From Bacillus sp. V5-8f (GTDB taxonomy: Bacteria; Bacillota; Bacilli; Bacillales; DSM-1321), in assembly GCF_002863565.1 (NCBI RefSeq), contig NZ_PGUW01000017.1:62001-126000 (forward strand): 64,000 bases of DNA, read 5' to 3'. Each line of letters opens with the position of its first letter. Position 1 is the first letter of the stretch. The position numbers were made by a program, and so were the translations under genes. The notes under the pieces are model-generated. The model searched no databases and was not told where the DNA came from. It saw nothing but the letters and a program-made list of their open reading frames with translations. Below, piece after piece: positions 1-7,568 of the stretch.

Positions 1-560
1 TTGATTGTTACAGTCCTATTTCCCCATAGTTGAGCTTTTGATTTTGAAGGGATGAACAAATCAATCTTTTTGCCTCTCATGGCGCCGCCAGTATCACCAG
101 CAACTGCCATCCCGTAGCCCGGCACATAAACCTTTGAACCAAGCGGTATTACTTTCGGATCAACCGAGATTACTTTCGCGTTTGGGTTTTTCTTTAAATT
201 GATTCCTGTAGCAGTGATTCCGCTGCAGCCTTTACAGCTTGCCGTATAAGCGGTAGCTTTTACCGTCATGGTTTTGTATGATGCACTGCTTGCTGCTGCC
301 GTTTTTACTGCTGTTGTTTTAACAGGTGATGCCGTCTTTGCTGCTGTTCCTGAAGTCTTTAGTACCTGCTTAGGCTTTATGGTATCGCTCTTAAGTTTGT
401 TCCAGCTCTTAAGCTGGCTGACTGTTACTTTATGTTTTTTTGATATGCTCCACAAGGTGTCTCCGCTCTTTACCTGATATGTACCAGCTGCCGATGCTGC
501 CCCTGAAAATCCAAATACTAAAAAGAATGCCGAAGTCGTTAACAGTAGGAATTTTTTCAA
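1..560 (-). CDS. LysM plus 3D-domain cell-wall protein (3' end outside window)
   Basis: Reading left from a TTG at 560 (ribosome binding site AAAAGGAG just upstream) gives 186 codons with no stop before the window edge. Residues 1-25 form a signal peptide (KK, then FLLLTTSAFFLVFG, ending near ASA). A LysM peptidoglycan-binding module follows at about 27-70 (YQVKSGDTLWSISKKH). A linker rich in Ala, Thr and Lys leads to a 3D domain from about residue 105 (TVKATAYTASCKGCSG, then GDTGGAMRGKKIDLF), the fold with conserved aspartates also found in lytic enzymes. This layout matches B. subtilis YocH-type wall proteins, whose C-terminus resembles the last visible residues GNRTVTI, so only a few codons are probably missing. 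Secreted and wall-associated; a lytic or muralytic role is inferred. Confidence 0.85.
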   Translation of the reverse strand, partial: MKKFLLLTTSAFFLVFGFSGAASAAGTYQVKSGDTLWSISKKHKVTVSQLKSWNKLKSDTIKPKQVLKTSGTAAKTASPVKTTAVKTAAASSASYKTMTVKATAYTASCKGCSGITATGINLKKNPNAKVISVDPKVIPLGSKVYVPGYGMAVAGDTGGAMRGKKIDLFIPSKSKAQLWGNRTVTI

Positions 561-644
561 AATATAAAATCTCCTTTTGTTTTATTCGTAAACATAGAAT
601 AACAGCTTAATATAACAGGCATGTTTCAAAGGATTGCTAATTAT

Positions 645-680
645 GTTACAAATTGAAGACATTAATAGGTCTTTTGTAAC
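645..680. promoter_or_regulatory. Dyad GTTACAAA...TTTGTAAC between divergent genes
   Basis: An 8-base inverted repeat (GTTACAAA at 645-652, TTTGTAAC at 673-680) encloses a second short inverted repeat (AAGAC at 656-660, GTCTT at 669-673). It sits in the divergent intergenic region between the 3D-domain protein and the ferritin-like gene. No U-tract follows on either strand, so an operator is more likely than a terminator. The binding protein is not recognised. Confidence 0.35.
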
Positions 681-787
681 AAAAAAGATAGCATTAATAT
701 ATTTGCCAGCTAAAAAAACAGGTTCTAATGGGAAACGTACTCATTTTTTTATTCTCCATATGCTGTAAAAAGAATAGGGGGTATATT

Positions 788-1223
788 ATGTATTATGATT
801 ACCGTTATTACTCACGCCAACCCAACTATGATTTCATCTCCAATATAGCGAAGGCAATAGATGGGGAATTCAGTGCGATCCAATGCTATAACAAGCTGGT
901 CAAAATGGTGCCTACGGAAAAAGAAAAAAGTGTCATTACAGAGATTATTAAGGATGAAAACAACCATTTGGATAATTTTACACAGATTTATTACAGCTTG
1001 ACTGGCCGGCAGCCGGATATATCTAAATCGCATGAATGCCCAACAAGGTTGAAGGATATATTAGAGTATTCTTTTGAGGACGAGCAGGAGTCAGTTGATT
1101 CTTATATGGATATCGCTTATTCCACTGATGATCAAAACATAGAAGGTTTTTACCCGCGCCGCAACAGATGAACAAAACCACGCAATATGTTTTTTATACT
1201 TCCTAACAAAGACAAGGCTATAA
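788..1223 (+). pseudogene. Ferritin-like (rubrerythrin-type) protein, frameshifted
   Basis: Translation from ATG 788 (preceded by an AGGGGG ribosome binding site) begins MYYDYRYYSRQ. It gives a four-helix ferritin-like sequence with iron-ligand pattern ENNH at about residues 58-61. The reading frame stops early at 1171 after an unnatural tail (EGFYPRRNR). In the +1 frame from about 1143 the family sequence resumes as VFTRAATDEQNHA, including the second ExxH metal motif, and runs to TAA at 1221-1223, just before a terminator. One extra base near 1139-1145 explains the break. Either the gene is inactivated or the assembly has an error. A start at 728 is possible in frame but has no ribosome binding site. 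Confidence 0.8.
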
Positions 1224-1224
1224 A

Positions 1225-1249
1225 AAAACCCTCCACTCGGGAGGGTTTT
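1225..1249. terminator. Bidirectional intrinsic terminator
   Basis: Perfect 10-bp stem AAAACCCTCC / GGAGGGTTTT with a 5-nt loop. Flanking A and T runs let it serve both converging genes, the ferritin-like gene from the left and the M20 peptidase from the right. Confidence 0.85.
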
Positions 1250-1256
1250 AGGAAAC

Positions 1257-2333
1257 TTAAACGTGTATTTTCGGTTTCGAAAATTCTGTTGCAAAATCAA
1301 TTAACATTTCTTCATAAACCGATACTGAATCGAGTTCTACATATTCATTGTCACCATGCCAGTTTGCACCGCTAGGGCCAAATTCGATAGCTGGTATGCC
1401 TAAAGCGGCAAAATAGACCGTATCAGCAGCACCGTGCTGCCCGAATATTTCAGCCTCTTTATTTGTATGTCTTTCAATCACTGGCCGCAGTAGGGAAACG
1501 TATGGATTATTCACATTTGTACTGACGGGAAGGCTGAACATTTTTTCTATAACCTTTCCATCGGTGGCACTGCTTATTTGTCTAATTATTTCGTTTTTCT
1601 GCTGGGAAGGGAGGTAACGGATATCAAAGCTGATCAAACATTTATCAGGAACTTTATTATAAACCTCGCCTGCCCTTATTTTTGCAAGATTAACAGAAGG
1701 GGATGCATAGAATTCCGTCTCTTCTCTTGTAAAGGGGAGATCAAGGATCTTTTCATATACATGATACGCTTTTTCAATAGCATTAATTCCTTCCCAAGGA
1801 CGGCTGCCATGGGAGGACTTCCCGCTTATTTCGATGTCTGCTTGAAGAACTCCTTTTGCCTGAAGGCCAATGCCCAGCTGTGTCGGCTCGGAGCAAATGA
1901 CGAAATCTCCCACAAAGCCCTGTTTTACAAGATGCCTGGAGCAATTGAATCCTCCTGTTTCCTCATCTGATACTATTTGCAGCTGGATCTTCAGTCCGAG
2001 CCCTTCGTATTGCAGCCGAACCATGGCGCACATCATTGCCGCAACACCGGCTTTCATGTCGGCTGCACCTCTGCCGTATAATTTTCCATTTTTAATCATG
2101 GGGATAAATTGGTCCGGTTGTCCGCTAACTACGTCCACATGACCATTAAAAATCAATGTTTTATCACCTTTGCCTATCTCACAAACAAGCATTTTGTACC
2201 CGTTATTATCGATAAGGTCTACTGTAAGCCCCTGGTCTGCAAGCCAACCAGAGCAATACTCCACCGCTTTGTTAGCACCTTCTTTTGTGGAACTGTCAAT
2301 TGCTACTAAATCCTTTAATAAATCGACAAGCAT
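1257..2333 (-). CDS. M20 family metallopeptidase (ArgE/DapE type)
   Basis: The 358-residue protein has the typical M20 dinuclear zinc hydrolase layout. FNGHVDVV near residue 63 holds the first metal His and catalytic Asp. GRGAADMKAG near 88 holds the bridging Asp. SDEETGG near 122 holds the catalytic Glu and a metal Glu. SEPT near 147 holds a further metal ligand, and HGAAD with the C-terminal FGPSGANWHGDNEY holds the last His. A dimerisation insert lies around 165-270. Members deacylate N-acyl amino acids or cleave small peptides; ArgE/DapE-type activity is inferred from overall similarity and the substrate cannot be told. AAGGAGG lies 13 nt before the ATG, which is rather far. It is transcribed alone. 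Confidence 0.88.
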   Translation of the reverse strand: MLVDLLKDLVAIDSSTKEGANKAVEYCSGWLADQGLTVDLIDNNGYKMLVCEIGKGDKTLIFNGHVDVVSGQPDQFIPMIKNGKLYGRGAADMKAGVAAMMCAMVRLQYEGLGLKIQLQIVSDEETGGFNCSRHLVKQGFVGDFVICSEPTQLGIGLQAKGVLQADIEISGKSSHGSRPWEGINAIEKAYHVYEKILDLPFTREETEFYASPSVNLAKIRAGEVYNKVPDKCLISFDIRYLPSQQKNEIIRQISSATDGKVIEKMFSLPVSTNVNNPYVSLLRPVIERHTNKEAEIFGQHGAADTVYFAALGIPAIEFGPSGANWHGDNEYVELDSVSVYEEMLIDFATEFSKPKIHV

Positions 2334-2531
2334 ATCAGTAAAACAACCTCCTTATGTGCCACGGCCCCTATCCCTGCAAACGAATTTCTTCTATAAAATG
2401 CCTGCACCCGTTATTAAGCTTATACCCTTATGAACAAAAAATAAATATATAATTCCATTTTATGCGGTTATATTCATAAAACTTTCCCATTCTGGGAAAA
2501 AATAATAAGAAGAAAGCGGTTGCGATTATTG

Positions 2532-2560
2532 TTGACTAATTTGTATATACAAGTTACACT
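2532..2560 (+). promoter_or_regulatory. Sigma-A promoter of the tre operon
   Basis: TTGACT (2532-2537) and TACACT (2555-2560) are separated by exactly 17 bp. The first TreR operator fills most of the spacer, so repressor and RNA polymerase would compete. About 150 nt of leader precede treP. Confidence 0.75.
2541..2552. promoter_or_regulatory. TreR operator 1
   Basis: Perfect palindrome TTGTATATACAA between the -35 and -10 boxes of the treP promoter. It matches the B. subtilis TreR operator half-sites (TTGT/ACAA). Confidence 0.85.
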
Positions 2561-2571
2561 GTAATCACAGC

Positions 2572-2583
2572 ATGTATATACAA
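2572..2583. promoter_or_regulatory. TreR operator 2
   Basis: ATGTATATACAA, one base away from operator 1, centred 31 bp downstream (about three helical turns) and just after the expected transcription start. Two operators are also found in front of B. subtilis treP. Confidence 0.75.
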
Positions 2584-2680
2584 GTAGTTTTGTTTAGACG
2601 CACAGGATGTGGGTCACACAGACGAAGACATGAGGCCGTGGCGCAATTAGTCTGTGTTCAACTTTAAATACTAAACAAAA

Positions 2681-2694
2681 TGAAAACGTTCGCA
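2681..2694 (+). promoter_or_regulatory. Catabolite responsive element (cre) of treP
   Basis: TGAAAACGTTCGCA matches the CcpA consensus TGWAANCGNTNWCA at 13 of 14 positions. It lies in the leader just before the treP ribosome binding site, consistent with roadblock-type glucose repression. Confidence 0.7.
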
Positions 2695-2709
2695 GAGGGA
2701 GGATTTACA

Positions 2710-4131
2710 ATGGCGAAAGATTACAGCCAAGACGTAAAAAAAATAGTGGATGCCATTGGCGGGAAAGAGAATATTGCTTCTGCCACACACTGTGTTACAC
2801 GTCTTCGTTTTGCCTTACAGGATGAAGGCAAAGTAGATAAACAAGCTTTAGAAAATATCGATGTAGTGAAAGGTTCATTTTCTGCAAATGGCCAATACCA
2901 AGTCGTGATTGGACAAGGTACCGTTGATCAGGTTTACCGGGAAATGGCAGAACAAACTGGAATCGGTATGGCTTCAAAGGAAGAAACAAAAAAAGCAGCG
3001 GAGAAAAATCTGAACCCGCTTCAACGTGCCGTTAAAACATTGGCCGACATCTTTATTCCAATTCTTCCAGCTATCGTTACTGCGGGTCTCTTGATGGGGA
3101 TCAATAATATTCTTACTGGGCCTGGAATTTTCTTTGACGATAAGTCAGTGGTAGATGTGTATACTCAATGGAAAGATTTTGCGGGAATTATAAACTTGAT
3201 TGCGAATACAGCGTTTACATTCTTGCCAGCTCTAATCGGTTGGTCTGCAGTTAGGCAGTTTGGCGGGAATCCGCTATTGGGGATTGTTTTAGGTTTGGTG
3301 CTCGTCCATCCTGAACTTCTGAATGCTTGGGGATATGCCGATGCAAAAGCAAAAGGCGAAATTCCTACATGGAACTTATTTGGCCTCGAAGTTAATAAGA
3401 TTGGCTACCAGGGACAGGTGCTTCCAATCTTGTTTGCTTCCTATGTACTTGCGAAAATTGAGGTTTTCTTGAATAAACGGGTTGCTGACTCAATCAAACT
3501 ATTGGTTGTTGCACCGGTGGCACTATTAGTAACAGGTTTCTTGGCATTCATCGTTATCGGACCAATCACATTTACAATCGGTAATTTGATCACTTCATTA
3601 TTTACGGGAATTTTTGACACAGTACCAGTAATCGGTGGCTTGATTTATGGGGCATTATATGCACCGCTTGTTATTACCGGTATGCACCACACCTTCCTTG
3701 CTGTGGACTTCCAATTGATCGGCAGCATCGGCGGAACGTTCCTATGGCCAATTGTGGCAATTTCAAATATTGCACAAGGTTCAGCAGCGCTTGCTATGTT
3801 ATTTGCAGCACGTGATGAGAAGCTAAAAGGATTGTCACTTTCTTCTGCGGTTTCTGCCTATCTGGGAATCACAGAACCAGCCATGTTTGGTGTAAATATC
3901 CCTAACCGGTTCCCGTTCTTCTCGGCTATGATCGGATCCGCTCTTGCAGCAATTTTCATAACCATGAATGATGTTATCGCTCCTTCGATTGGAGTAGGCG
4001 GTCTTCCAGCCATCTTCTCAATCGTGCCTGAAAAATGGGGACCATTTGCGATCGGAATGGTCATTGCAATTGTCGTACCATTTGCGTTGACATTTATAAT
4101 GGCTAAAGTAAGAAATAGAAAAAATGCTTAA
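2710..4131 (+). CDS. treP: Trehalose-specific PTS enzyme IIBC
   Basis: Imports trehalose and phosphorylates it to trehalose-6-phosphate using phosphate from HPr/EI. The 473-residue protein has an EIIB domain at about 1-85 (SATHCVTRLRF with the phospho-accepting Cys, then VKGSF and GQGTVDQVY). A multi-helix EIIC domain follows from about 100 (FIPILPAIVTAGLLMG, GMHHTFL, YLGITEPAMFG). There is no EIIA domain, so a separate EIIA(Glc)-type partner must supply phosphate, as in B. subtilis. ATG 2710 has GGGAGGA at ideal distance; the upstream in-frame ATG at 2680 overlaps the cre and has no ribosome binding site. First gene of treP-treA-treR, controlled by TreR and CcpA sites. Confidence 0.95.
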   Translation: MAKDYSQDVKKIVDAIGGKENIASATHCVTRLRFALQDEGKVDKQALENIDVVKGSFSANGQYQVVIGQGTVDQVYREMAEQTGIGMASKEETKKAAEKNLNPLQRAVKTLADIFIPILPAIVTAGLLMGINNILTGPGIFFDDKSVVDVYTQWKDFAGIINLIANTAFTFLPALIGWSAVRQFGGNPLLGIVLGLVLVHPELLNAWGYADAKAKGEIPTWNLFGLEVNKIGYQGQVLPILFASYVLAKIEVFLNKRVADSIKLLVVAPVALLVTGFLAFIVIGPITFTIGNLITSLFTGIFDTVPVIGGLIYGALYAPLVITGMHHTFLAVDFQLIGSIGGTFLWPIVAISNIAQGSAALAMLFAARDEKLKGLSLSSAVSAYLGITEPAMFGVNIPNRFPFFSAMIGSALAAIFITMNDVIAPSIGVGGLPAIFSIVPEKWGPFAIGMVIAIVVPFALTFIMAKVRNRKNA

Positions 4132-4143
4132 GGAAATATTGAT

Positions 4144-4175
4144 GCCATTGGTTCATTCCAATGGTTTCCTTTGTT
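4144..4175 (+). terminator. Hairpin between treP and treA
   Basis: CCATTGG / CCAATGG stem with a 6-nt loop followed by a T-rich tract (TTTCCTTTGTTTTT). It probably reduces read-through so that the transporter is made in excess over the hydrolase, or stabilises the treP message. The next 30 bases hold GGGGTCATTTCCCC, possibly a worn copy of the hairpin repeat seen elsewhere. Confidence 0.55.
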
Positions 4176-4249
4176 TTTAGCAGTCGGGGTCATTTCCCCA
4201 GCGCATGCGTGTATTAAAATAGACTAAAATTTATTTGGTGGTGTTTCCC

Positions 4250-5932
4250 TTGAAGGAATGGTGGAGAAAGTCAACAGTTTATCAAATTTATCCGAAGAGC
4301 TTTAATGATACGACCGGGAATGGCACGGGCGATATTAATGGAATCATTGAAAAACTGGATTACTTAAGAGAACTGGGAATTGATGTTATCTGGCTGACGC
4401 CGATTTATAAATCCCCACAGCGGGATAATGGCTATGATATCAGCGACTATTATGCGGTACATGAAGAGTATGGAACCATGGAAGACTTCGACAGGCTGTT
4501 ATCGGAAGCACACGATAGAAATATTAAAATCATCATGGATCTAGTTGTAAACCATACTTCCACTGAACACGAATGGTTTAAAAAAGCCAGTGAATCTAAA
4601 GAAAATCCATATCGCGATTATTATATTTGGAAAGACCCTGTCGACGTAAAAGAACCAAATAACTGGGTTTCCAAATTCGGCGGATCGGCTTGGCAGTTTG
4701 ACGAGAAAACCGGGCAATATTATCTGCATCTGTTTGATGTTACACAGGGTGATTTGAACTGGGAAAATAAAGCAGTTAGAAAAGAAGTGTATGATATGAT
4801 GCATTTCTGGTTCGAAAAGGGAATTGACGGATTTAGGCTGGATGTCATTAACCTAATCTCCAAGGACCAGAATTTCCCGAATGATGACGGTGCAACCCCA
4901 CCAGGAGACGGTCGTAAGTTCTACACGGATGGCCCGCGTGTCCATGAATTCCTTCGTGAAATGAATGACGAGGTACTTTCTAAATATGAAAGCATTACTG
5001 TCGGGGAAATGTCTTCAACGACAATTGAAGATTGTATCCGGTATTCAAACCCGGACAGCCGGGAACTTAGTATGACATTTAATTTCCATCATTTAAAAGT
5101 AGATTATCCAAATGGCGAGAAGTGGGCTATTGGAGAGATGGATTTTTCTGCTCTAAAAAACATTCTGTCTAAATGGCAGGTTGAAATGAATAAAGGTGGG
5201 GGCTGGAATGCGTTGTTCTGGTGTAATCATGACCAGCCACGCATCGTAACTCGTTATGGAAATGACGAAGAATTTCATAAAGAATCTGCAAAAATGCTTG
5301 CAACGACGATCCACATGATGCAGGGTACTCCATATGTTTACCAGGGTGAAGAATTCGGCATGACCAATCCGAAGTTTGACAGCATTGACCAGTACCGCGA
5401 TGTGGAAACATTAAACTACTACGAGATCATGAAACAACAGGGGAAATCAGAAAAAGAAATCATGGAAATCATCAAGCAAAAATCGCGTGATAATTCCCGT
5501 ACCCCGGTTCAATGGAATAATTCTGAAAATGCCGGCTTTACCACCGGTACACCATGGATCGGTGTGTCCCAGAACTACCCGGAAATCAATGCGGAAAAAG
5601 CGGTGGCTGATAAGGACTCTGTTTTTTACCATTATAAAAATCTAATCGCGCTCCGCAAGGAATATGACATCATTACGTACGGGGACTATGAGCTTCTCTT
5701 CCCGGAACATGACCAATTATTCGTGTACAAACGTGAGCATGAAGATGAGATTTTAATTTCATTTAATAATTTCTACGGACGAGAAGCGGTTCTCGATTAT
5801 TCAGCGAACTTCATGGAAGAGGAATATGTCATTAAAGTACTGATCTCCAATTATCCTGAAGCTCCTGAATTTGGCGGTCGTATGACTTTCCGTCCGTATG
5901 AATCCGCCGTTTATCATTTGAAAAAGAAGTGA
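4250..5932 (+). CDS. treA: Alpha,alpha-phosphotrehalase
   Basis: Hydrolyses trehalose-6-phosphate to glucose and glucose-6-phosphate in the cytoplasm. A GH13 (beta/alpha)8 enzyme of 560 residues, near the B. subtilis TreA length. Visible elements are VVYQIYPKSF-like WWRKSTVYQIYPKSF at the N-terminus, VVNHTS, DGFRLDVINL (nucleophile Asp), VGEMSSTT (acid/base Glu) and NHDQPR (transition-state Asp), then a C-terminal beta domain. A TTG at 4250 is chosen because it gives MKEWWRKS, fits TreA N-termini and lies after GGTGGTG; another TTG at 4235 is in frame. It follows treP and is co-transcribed with treR 23 bp downstream. Confidence 0.94.
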   Translation: MKEWWRKSTVYQIYPKSFNDTTGNGTGDINGIIEKLDYLRELGIDVIWLTPIYKSPQRDNGYDISDYYAVHEEYGTMEDFDRLLSEAHDRNIKIIMDLVVNHTSTEHEWFKKASESKENPYRDYYIWKDPVDVKEPNNWVSKFGGSAWQFDEKTGQYYLHLFDVTQGDLNWENKAVRKEVYDMMHFWFEKGIDGFRLDVINLISKDQNFPNDDGATPPGDGRKFYTDGPRVHEFLREMNDEVLSKYESITVGEMSSTTIEDCIRYSNPDSRELSMTFNFHHLKVDYPNGEKWAIGEMDFSALKNILSKWQVEMNKGGGWNALFWCNHDQPRIVTRYGNDEEFHKESAKMLATTIHMMQGTPYVYQGEEFGMTNPKFDSIDQYRDVETLNYYEIMKQQGKSEKEIMEIIKQKSRDNSRTPVQWNNSENAGFTTGTPWIGVSQNYPEINAEKAVADKDSVFYHYKNLIALRKEYDIITYGDYELLFPEHDQLFVYKREHEDEILISFNNFYGREAVLDYSANFMEEEYVIKVLISNYPEAPEFGGRMTFRPYESAVYHLKKK

Positions 5933-5955
5933 TAAAATGGGCCTGGTGATTAGCA

Positions 5956-6666
5956 GTGAAAAATAAATTCATGAAAATATATGAAGAAATTGCTTCACAA
6001 GTCCAGGAGGGGAGCCTTAAATCAGGCTCCCTCCTGCCATCCGAGAATGAATTAGCCACCCAGTACAAAACATCAAGAGAAACAATCAGAAAGGCGTTAA
6101 ACTTGCTCTCTGAAGAAGGGTATATCCATAAGGTACAAGGAAAAGGCTCGATTGTCCTCGATGTAAAAAGGCTGGATTTCCCGATATCAGGCCTTACTAG
6201 TTTCAAAGAATTAACACAGAAAATGGGGCAACGTGCCAAAACAAATGTAGCATGGCTGGAAAAAAGAATCCCTGATTTGTATATACGTGAGCAGTTAAAA
6301 CTGGCAAAAAACGACTACGTTTGGGAAATCGCGCGGGTTAGGGAGATTGACGGGGAGAAAATCATCCTGGACAAGGATTTTCTTGCTGCAAAATTTGTTT
6401 CAAACATCACGGAAGAAATTAGCCGCAATTCCATTTACGAGTATTTGGAAGGAGAGCTTGGGCTATCTATTTCGTTCGCTAAAAAAATCGTTACGGTAGA
6501 AGAACCAACAGGAGAAGATAGAGAATATCTTGATTTTGCAGGCTTCCAAAATATTGTAGTTGTCAAAAACTATGTGCATCTCGATGACGCTAGCTTATTT
6601 CAATATACCGAATCACGGCACCGGCCTGATAAATTCCGTTTCGTTGATTTTGCACGAAGAAAATAG
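5956..6666 (+). CDS. treR: Trehalose operon repressor TreR (GntR/UTRA)
   Basis: A 236-residue repressor. The winged-helix GntR domain covers about 5-70 (LPSENELATQY, SRETIRKALNLLSEEGYI, GKGSIV) and the UTRA ligand domain about 90-232 (VWEIARVREIDGEKI, NSIYEYLEGELG, FQYTESRHRPDKFRFVDFARR). The ligand domain closely matches B. subtilis TreR, which leaves its operator on binding trehalose-6-phosphate. The GTG at 5956 follows a GCCTGGTGA segment; the in-frame ATG at 5971 is an alternative. As last gene of the operon it controls its own synthesis through the two TTGTATATACAA sites. Confidence 0.93.
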   Translation: MKNKFMKIYEEIASQVQEGSLKSGSLLPSENELATQYKTSRETIRKALNLLSEEGYIHKVQGKGSIVLDVKRLDFPISGLTSFKELTQKMGQRAKTNVAWLEKRIPDLYIREQLKLAKNDYVWEIARVREIDGEKIILDKDFLAAKFVSNITEEISRNSIYEYLEGELGLSISFAKKIVTVEEPTGEDREYLDFAGFQNIVVVKNYVHLDDASLFQYTESRHRPDKFRFVDFARRK

Positions 6667-6859
6667 CTTCCACAGGAAATGGAAGGTTCTCTTACCTAAT
6701 ATTATTGGAAGGTAAGCATAGCTTTTTCAGAATGTGCGGCCGTTTACGTGCTACGGCGGCGTGGCTGTACTAGCGGATGTTTCTTTAAAAAAGGGCAATT
6801 ACGCTTTTTATATCTATGAATCTTTTGCATTAGTAAATAATGGAAAAAATATAGTTCAT

Positions 6860-6884
6860 GTTATTCGTCCTCCACCACGGGTAT
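6860..6884 (+). promoter_or_regulatory. Candidate sigma-B promoter of the YflT-like gene
   Basis: GTTATT (6860-6865), 13 bp, GGGTAT (6879-6884). The -10 element is a perfect sigma-B match and the -35 keeps the GTT core. A general stress gene starts 46 bp downstream, which supports the call. Confidence 0.5.
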
Positions 6885-6929
6885 GTATAGACTAGAGTGA
6901 TCATAATTCCCAAAAGGAGGATGATTAGA

Positions 6930-7502
6930 ATGGATAAAAGAGTAATTGGAGTTTACGACAATGGTGATGAAGCGGTCCGCGCAGTTAGGGAATTAACGGC
7001 GCAAGGGTATGACCGTGATGATATTTCAGTAGTTGCAAGAGACCGCGATGAAGTAGACGCTGTAAATGCAGAAACAGGTACAAAAACCGAGGAAGGCCTT
7101 GCAGCGGGGGCAGCGACCGGAGGAATCTTGGGTGGTGCGGCCGGATTATTAGCAGGCGTAGGCGCCCTTGCCATTCCGGGGATTGGGCCAATTCTAGCGG
7201 CCGGTCCTATTGCCGCTACATTAACTGGTGCTGCTGTTGGTGCCGGAACTGGCGGGCTGGCAGGTGCATTGGTTGGTATGGGGATTCCGGAAGACGAAGC
7301 GGATCGATATGAACGAGATGTCAAAGATGGCAAGCTGCTCGTTCTGTTGGACCCAAATGCAACGAAGAACGATTCACTAGTAAATAACGATTTAAATTCA
7401 ACTACTGATTCATTCATGGATTCGCGTAACCATTATGACCGTACTGTAGATACGGACCGGAACTTTCCTCCGGATGGTGACGATACACTGCGCAGATACT
7501 AA
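6930..7502 (+). CDS. YflT-domain general stress protein
   Basis: A 190-residue protein. The N-terminal YflT-type domain covers about 1-45 (RVIGVYDNGDEAVRAVREL, YDRDDISVVARDRDEV), a fold usual in heat- and general-stress-induced proteins. A long glycine/alanine-rich hydrophobic middle follows at about 55-120 (GGILGGAAGLLAGVGALAI, GAAVGAGTGGLAGALVGMG), typical of the DUF1269/17M class that may sit in membranes. The tail is acidic and polar, ending NFPPDGDDTLRRY. ATG 6930 follows AAAGGAGG by 9 nt; ATG 6921 is too close to that site. The exact function is unknown. A strong terminator follows. Confidence 0.85.
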   Translation: MDKRVIGVYDNGDEAVRAVRELTAQGYDRDDISVVARDRDEVDAVNAETGTKTEEGLAAGAATGGILGGAAGLLAGVGALAIPGIGPILAAGPIAATLTGAAVGAGTGGLAGALVGMGIPEDEADRYERDVKDGKLLVLLDPNATKNDSLVNNDLNSTTDSFMDSRNHYDRTVDTDRNFPPDGDDTLRRY

Positions 7503-7514
7503 TTTCTAAAAAAG

Positions 7515-7562
7515 AAGGATAGATGGAGACCGGGATGATCCTGCTCCATCTATCCTTTTTTC
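7515..7562. terminator. Strong bidirectional terminator
   Basis: Perfect 14-bp stem, arms 7515-7528 (AAGGATAGATGGAG) and 7544-7557, with a 15-nt loop. T-tract on the + side and A-run on the left, so it can end both the stress gene and the oxidoreductase that converges from the right. Confidence 0.9.
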
Positions 7563-7568
7563 ATGTAT

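Noticed and set aside
2503-2516. Second possible cre (AGAAAGCGGTTGCG) before the tre promoter
   Set aside because: At least three mismatches to the consensus; the site at 2681 is much better.
6953-7417. Long minus-strand open frame of 154 codons opposite the YflT-like gene
   Set aside because: It is a shadow of the Gly/Ala-rich coding region, with Pro/Ala/Ser-rich composition and no ribosome binding site.
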